A DNA stretch of 64,000 bases from Mesorhizobium sp. 113-3-3 (GTDB lineage: Bacteria > Pseudomonadota > Alphaproteobacteria > Rhizobiales > Rhizobiaceae). Positions 60,300-64,000 of the stretch are shown one piece after another. The notes beneath the pieces were generated by a model. That model made no database searches. It was not told where the DNA came from and was given only the letters and a program-made list of their open reading frames with translations. The translations under genes and the position numbers were made by a program. The stretch lies in the NCBI RefSeq assembly GCF_016756495.1, contig NZ_AP023243.1, positions 2,670,501 through 2,734,500 on the forward strand, written 5' to 3'. The stretch's first letter is position 1; each line of letters begins with the position of its first letter.

Positions 60300-61177
60300 C
60301 CGATCTCGCCCAGTCTCCCATGCGCGGCGACATCAGGCTCTCCTGGATCGGCCGGCTGCGTGGCCTTGTGCCAGACGTGGCGCCCTCGACAGTGATCGGC
60401 TCGGCGGTGCTGCTGTTCTGGGTCGTATGTGCGATTGCCGGCGCGCAATTCGTGCCGTTCGATCCCTATGCCGAGGATTTCCTGTCGATGATGACGCCGC
60501 CCGACGCGGTGCACTGGTTCGGCACCGACCAGCTCGGCCGCGACGTGCTTTCGCGCATCATCGTCGGCTCGCGCGACATCCTTTTGGTGGCGCCGGTGGC
60601 GACGCTGGCCGGCGTCACCGCCGGCAGCGTCATCGGCCTGGTGCTCGGCACGTTTGGCGGCATGGTCGACGCCGTCGGCGCGCGGCTGCTCGATGCCGTC
60701 ATGTCCCTGCCTTTCATCGTTCTGGTGACGATGGCGCTGGTGGCGATCGGCCCGTCCAACCTCACCGTCATCCTGGTGATCGGCCTTGCCTATGCGCCGC
60801 TGGTGGCGCGCACCGTGCGCACCGCCGCGCGCGAACAGCGCGAGCGCGACTATGTCAGCGCCGCCCGGCTTGCCGGCGAAGGACGGTTGGCGATCATGTT
60901 TCTCGAGATCCTGCCCAATGTCCGGGAAACCATCCTGATCGAGCTCATCACCCGGCTCGGCTATGCCTTCTTTTCGATCGCGACGCTGAGCTTCCTCGGC
61001 CTCGGCATCCAGCCGCCTTCGGCCGACTGGGGGCTGGCCATCGCCGATGGCTACGGCTTTCTCACCGGCGGCAAATGGTGGGTAGTGGTGTTCAATTCAG
61101 CCGCGATCATCTCGCTGGTGATGGCCACCAACCTCATCGCGCAAGGCATTGGGGCGTTTGAGAACGGCGATAGATGA
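60296..61177 (+). CDS. ABC transporter permease, Opp/DppC type
   Basis: A 293-residue permease. HWFGTDQLGRDVLSRIIVGS is the DppC signature and ERDYVSAARLAGEGRLAIMF the EAA loop. It starts at an ATG overlapping the previous stop (ATGA); the frame is open far upstream inside the DppB gene, so the overlap decides the start. It ends the operon, convergent with the response regulator 10 bases later. Confidence 0.92.
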   Translation: MTDLAQSPMRGDIRLSWIGRLRGLVPDVAPSTVIGSAVLLFWVVCAIAGAQFVPFDPYAEDFLSMMTPPDAVHWFGTDQLGRDVLSRIIVGSRDILLVAPVATLAGVTAGSVIGLVLGTFGGMVDAVGARLLDAVMSLPFIVLVTMALVAIGPSNLTVILVIGLAYAPLVARTVRTAAREQRERDYVSAARLAGEGRLAIMFLEILPNVRETILIELITRLGYAFFSIATLSFLGLGIQPPSADWGLAIADGYGFLTGGKWWVVVFNSAAIISLVMATNLIAQGIGAFENGDR

Positions 61178-61187
61178 GGCGTAGAGC

Positions 61188-61556
61188 TTAGTCGAGCAGG
61201 CCCTGGATGGTCGCCGCCACGGCTTCCGGCGCATAGGGCTTTGGCAGGAAGACGCCGCCGCTCGGCATCGCGTCCCGGGCGGGCTGTTGCTTGCCCGACG
61301 TGATGATGATCTTGACCGGCGGCCAGCGGTCGCGCACGGCCGCGGACAGGCGCAGTCCGTCCATGGAGCCGGGCATGTCGATGTCAGTGAACAGGATGGC
61401 GATGTCTTGCCGGCTCTCCAGTATATGGATCGCCTGGTCTGCATTGCTCGCCTCCAGCACGTTGAACCCCGCCTCGCGCAGTTCATCGGCGATGGCAAAC
61501 AGCAGAAAGGCTTCGTCTTCGACGACGAGGACGGTGACGAGGCTCTGGGTGGTCAT
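61188..61556 (-). CDS. Single-domain response regulator (receiver only)
   Basis: A 122-residue REC domain. The acidic pair is in VVEDEAF (residues 13-14), the phosphoacceptor is probably Asp58 in LFTDIDMPG, and the conserved Ser/Thr and Lys are in IITSGK and LPKPYAPE. There is no output domain, so it would act through protein contacts. It lies 15 bases after the HWE kinase on the same strand, so the two form a two-component pair. Confidence 0.93.
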   Translation of the reverse strand: MTTQSLVTVLVVEDEAFLLFAIADELREAGFNVLEASNADQAIHILESRQDIAILFTDIDMPGSMDGLRLSAAVRDRWPPVKIIITSGKQQPARDAMPSGGVFLPKPYAPEAVAATIQGLLD

Positions 61557-61571
61557 GGCACGCCTCTGCGA

Positions 61572-63839
61572 TCAGTACGGTTCTGTCGGCAATTGGGGTG
61601 CCGGTGCGTTCAACACGCATTCGACGCCGCCGGGATGGTAGTCGATCTGGACCGACCCGCCGAAGTCTGTGCCGAAGACGCGCTCGATCAGGAATCGGCC
61701 GAAGCCGCGGCGGCTCGGCGGCGTGACCGGCGGCCCGCCGCTTTCGCGCCAGCGCCAGACCAGCCGCTTTTCGCCTGATGCCTCGATCGATGGCTGCAAG
61801 GACCATTCGATCGACACCTTGCCTTCGGGTGTCGACAGCGCGCCGTATTTCAGCGCGTTGGTGGCCAGTTCGTTGACGGCGAGCGCCAGCGTCAGCGCCA
61901 TCTTCGGATTGATCGGCAGCGCCGGGCCGGAAATCGAAATCTGTTCGAGCGGGAAGGTGGCGATGGTGTTGTCGACCACCTCGCGGATCGAGGCGCTGGT
62001 CCAGCGGGTCTTGTTCAATATGTCGTGGGCGTTGGCCAGCGCGCGCAGACGCTCGTTGAAAGTGGCGCTCGCGGTGGCGATATCTGTGTTGCGTAGCGTT
62101 TGCGAAGCGATGGCCGCGACCATCGCCAGTATGTTCTTGATGCGATGTTCAAGTTCGTGGGTGAGCAGTTCCTGCCGCGCCTGCGCCTCGCGCCGGTCGG
62201 TGACGTCCTGCATGACGCCGAACATCTTGACCGGCTTGCCGGTCTCGTCGTGGACAAAGTCGATGTGACGCGACAGCCAGCGCAATTCGCCGGTATCGGG
62301 GCGGCGGATGCGGTATTCCACGGCAGGCACGGCGGTGCCTTCTTCCCGCGTCTGCCGGTTGGAGCGGACGTCCTTGTCCTCCGGAATGACGATGTCTTCC
62401 AGCACGGAGATGTGCACGCTCTCGCGCGGCGACAGCCCCCAGAGACCCCAGAAGCCCTCGGACCCGACCACGGTCCCGCTGGCGATATCGAGTTCGAGCG
62501 CCGCAATGCCGGCGGCATTCTGTGACAGCTGCAAGCGGCGTTCGCTCTGCAGCAGGGCCTGGGCCGCCTGCTTTTGATCGTCGATATCGGTGTTGGTGCC
62601 GATCCAGCGCAGGATGACGCCGTCGGCGTCGCGGATCGGGACGGCGCGGGCGATGAACCAGCGATAGATGCCGTCATGCCGGCGCAGCCGGAACTCGGTC
62701 TCGTAGAACGTGCCGGCAGCCAGCACCTGCTGCCACTTTTCGGCGGCTGCGACGATGTCGTCGGGATGCACGATGTCGGCCCAGTCATGACCGTCAAGCT
62801 CGCCCGGCTTCGCACCGGAATAATCGTAGACGCGCGGGTTGAACCAGTCGAGGAGCCCTTCCGGTGTCGCCGTCCAGACGTGGTTCGGCATCGCCTCGGC
62901 GAAGGTGCGGAATTGCGTCTCGCTCCGGCGCAGCGCCTGCTCGGCGATCAGCCGGTCGGTGACGTCAACCCCTTGCACGAAGATGCCGAAAACCTCGCCG
63001 GCCGGATTGCGCACCGGTTGATAGACGAGGTCGATGAAGCGGTCTTCGATCGGCGCACCCGGCGTGCGTTGCAACTCGGCCTTCAGCGCGTAGCCGACGA
63101 ACGCCTCGCCGGAGGTGAACACCCGGTCGAGCAATTCGAAAAAGCCCTGGCCCTCGATCTCCGGCAAGGCTTGGCGGATTGGCAGGCCGACAATATCGCG
63201 GTGGCCGACGAGCTGCATGTAGGCGGCATTGGTCAGTTCGACGACATGCTGCGGACCGGAGAGCATGGCCATGAAGCCCGGCGCCTGTTCGAACATCTGG
63301 CGCTGGCGGTCGCGCTCGCCGGCGCGCCAGCGCTCGGCGGCAACCTTGCCGGTCGTCTCGATGACGATGGCGATGACGCCGGCCGGCTCGCCGCTTTCGT
63401 CGAGCACAGGCGAATAGTCGAGATCGAGCCAGACCTGCTCGGGCCTGCCGGTGCGGTTCAGCGTCAGCACCTGTTCGCGATAGGCGAGCGTGCCGCCGCT
63501 GCCCAGGCACACCTTCATGATGTTGTCGTTGAAGTCGGCCACCTCGGGCCAGCCTTCGCGCACTTTCGAGCCGAGCAATTGCGGATGGCGGCCGCCGGCG
63601 AATTCCGAATAGCCGTCATTGTAGATCATGACACCGTCCTCGCCCCACAGCATGACGATCGGCACCCGCGAGCGCAGGATCAGCGAGACCGCTGTCTTCA
63701 GACTCTGCGGCCAGACCTCGATCGGTCCTATCGAGGTCGAGGCCCAGTCGAACGCCGCGATCAGGCGGCCGAGCTCGCCGCCGCCGGCGAGAAAGGCATG
63801 ACGACGATCGTCTATCACGTTTGTGCTGGTTGCTGGCAT
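61572..63839 (-). CDS. Multi-PAS HWE-family sensor histidine kinase
   Basis: A 755-residue cytoplasmic histidine kinase without visible membrane segments. At least four PAS/PAC modules (e.g. around residues 25-150, 175-300, 305-430 and 435-545) precede the HWE kinase core. The phospho-His is His565 in LEHRIKNILAMVAAIA, and the family's W-x-E appears in VWRWRESGGPP; the ATP-binding N-box is LAVNELATNALKYGAL. HWE kinases often carry light- or redox-sensing PAS domains, but no chromophore-binding Cys motif is clearly seen here. It is upstream of the receiver gene. Confidence 0.93.
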   Translation of the reverse strand: MPATSTNVIDDRRHAFLAGGGELGRLIAAFDWASTSIGPIEVWPQSLKTAVSLILRSRVPIVMLWGEDGVMIYNDGYSEFAGGRHPQLLGSKVREGWPEVADFNDNIMKVCLGSGGTLAYREQVLTLNRTGRPEQVWLDLDYSPVLDESGEPAGVIAIVIETTGKVAAERWRAGERDRQRQMFEQAPGFMAMLSGPQHVVELTNAAYMQLVGHRDIVGLPIRQALPEIEGQGFFELLDRVFTSGEAFVGYALKAELQRTPGAPIEDRFIDLVYQPVRNPAGEVFGIFVQGVDVTDRLIAEQALRRSETQFRTFAEAMPNHVWTATPEGLLDWFNPRVYDYSGAKPGELDGHDWADIVHPDDIVAAAEKWQQVLAAGTFYETEFRLRRHDGIYRWFIARAVPIRDADGVILRWIGTNTDIDDQKQAAQALLQSERRLQLSQNAAGIAALELDIASGTVVGSEGFWGLWGLSPRESVHISVLEDIVIPEDKDVRSNRQTREEGTAVPAVEYRIRRPDTGELRWLSRHIDFVHDETGKPVKMFGVMQDVTDRREAQARQELLTHELEHRIKNILAMVAAIASQTLRNTDIATASATFNERLRALANAHDILNKTRWTSASIREVVDNTIATFPLEQISISGPALPINPKMALTLALAVNELATNALKYGALSTPEGKVSIEWSLQPSIEASGEKRLVWRWRESGGPPVTPPSRRGFGRFLIERVFGTDFGGSVQIDYHPGGVECVLNAPAPQLPTEPY

Positions 63840-64000
63840 GGCGTCTCGTGGATCGGTCGGCGTTTATTCAAGTTTCGTCCTGTCGGGGCTAACATCTCAG
63901 GCGCGCCCGTCGATGATCATCCATCACCGCCCCATGGCTTCGTGCCATCGGCGCGGTGCCGAAATTTCCTGTATTTAATGAGATTGCGATCATGCATGCC

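Overview
The window reads as chromosome from a high-GC alphaproteobacterium of the order Rhizobiales, most likely Mesorhizobium or a close relative. This is inferred from dense GC-rich coding, many ABC transporters with periplasmic binding proteins, HWE-type sensor kinases, and intergenic palindromes resembling known rhizobial elements. No rRNA, tRNA, phage, insertion sequence or CRISPR array was seen. Almost all of the window is metabolic accessory content: uptake systems paired with catabolic enzymes and local one-component regulators.

Left part (1-14,500). A sugar-acid cluster comes first: two enolase-superfamily dehydratase paralogues, a NIPSNAP protein and an aldehyde dehydrogenase. A tight operon follows (5,244-13,128): Opp-type binding protein, two permeases, two ATPases, a GNAT acetyltransferase and a family 20 beta-N-acetylhexosaminidase. 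A convergent ROK repressor closes it. The operon promoter and the ROK promoter carry the same palindrome, AAATCAA-N-TTGATTT, so the cluster looks like a self-contained regulon for N-acetylhexosamine oligosaccharides.

Middle part (14,500-37,300). This holds a CaiB/BaiF racemase-like enzyme, an LLM flavoprotein, a ThuA-like protein and an amidase. An eroded zone (about 20,400-23,000) keeps an intact phnM and a PfkB kinase beside apparent remnants of phnL and of a sugar permease. Then come a TetR/SDR/MDR locus with a tandem operator, two decayed or frameshifted small genes, a methyltransferase divergent from a GGDEF-EAL protein, an M20 hydrolase, an SRPBCC protein, and a CoxMSL-type molybdenum hydroxylase operon ending in a MoaD-like sulfur carrier.

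Right part (37,300-64,000). A secreted DUF1194 (von Willebrand A) protein is divergent from a 1,622-residue protein joining a winged-helix DNA-binding domain, a degenerate class III cyclase-like domain, an nSTAND ATPase, a membrane segment and about 15 WD40 repeats. This is the most unusual gene here. Further on are a GreA-like factor, an ornithine-cyclodeaminase-like enzyme and a DOPA-dioxygenase-like protein. An IclR regulator is divergent from an amidohydrolase, G3E metallochaperone and Liv-type transporter operon whose permease and one ATPase are fused. A second peptide-type ABC system (fused double ATPase divergent from an LLM monooxygenase, a tandem DUF427 protein, a binding protein and two permeases) precedes a response regulator and HWE sensor kinase pair.
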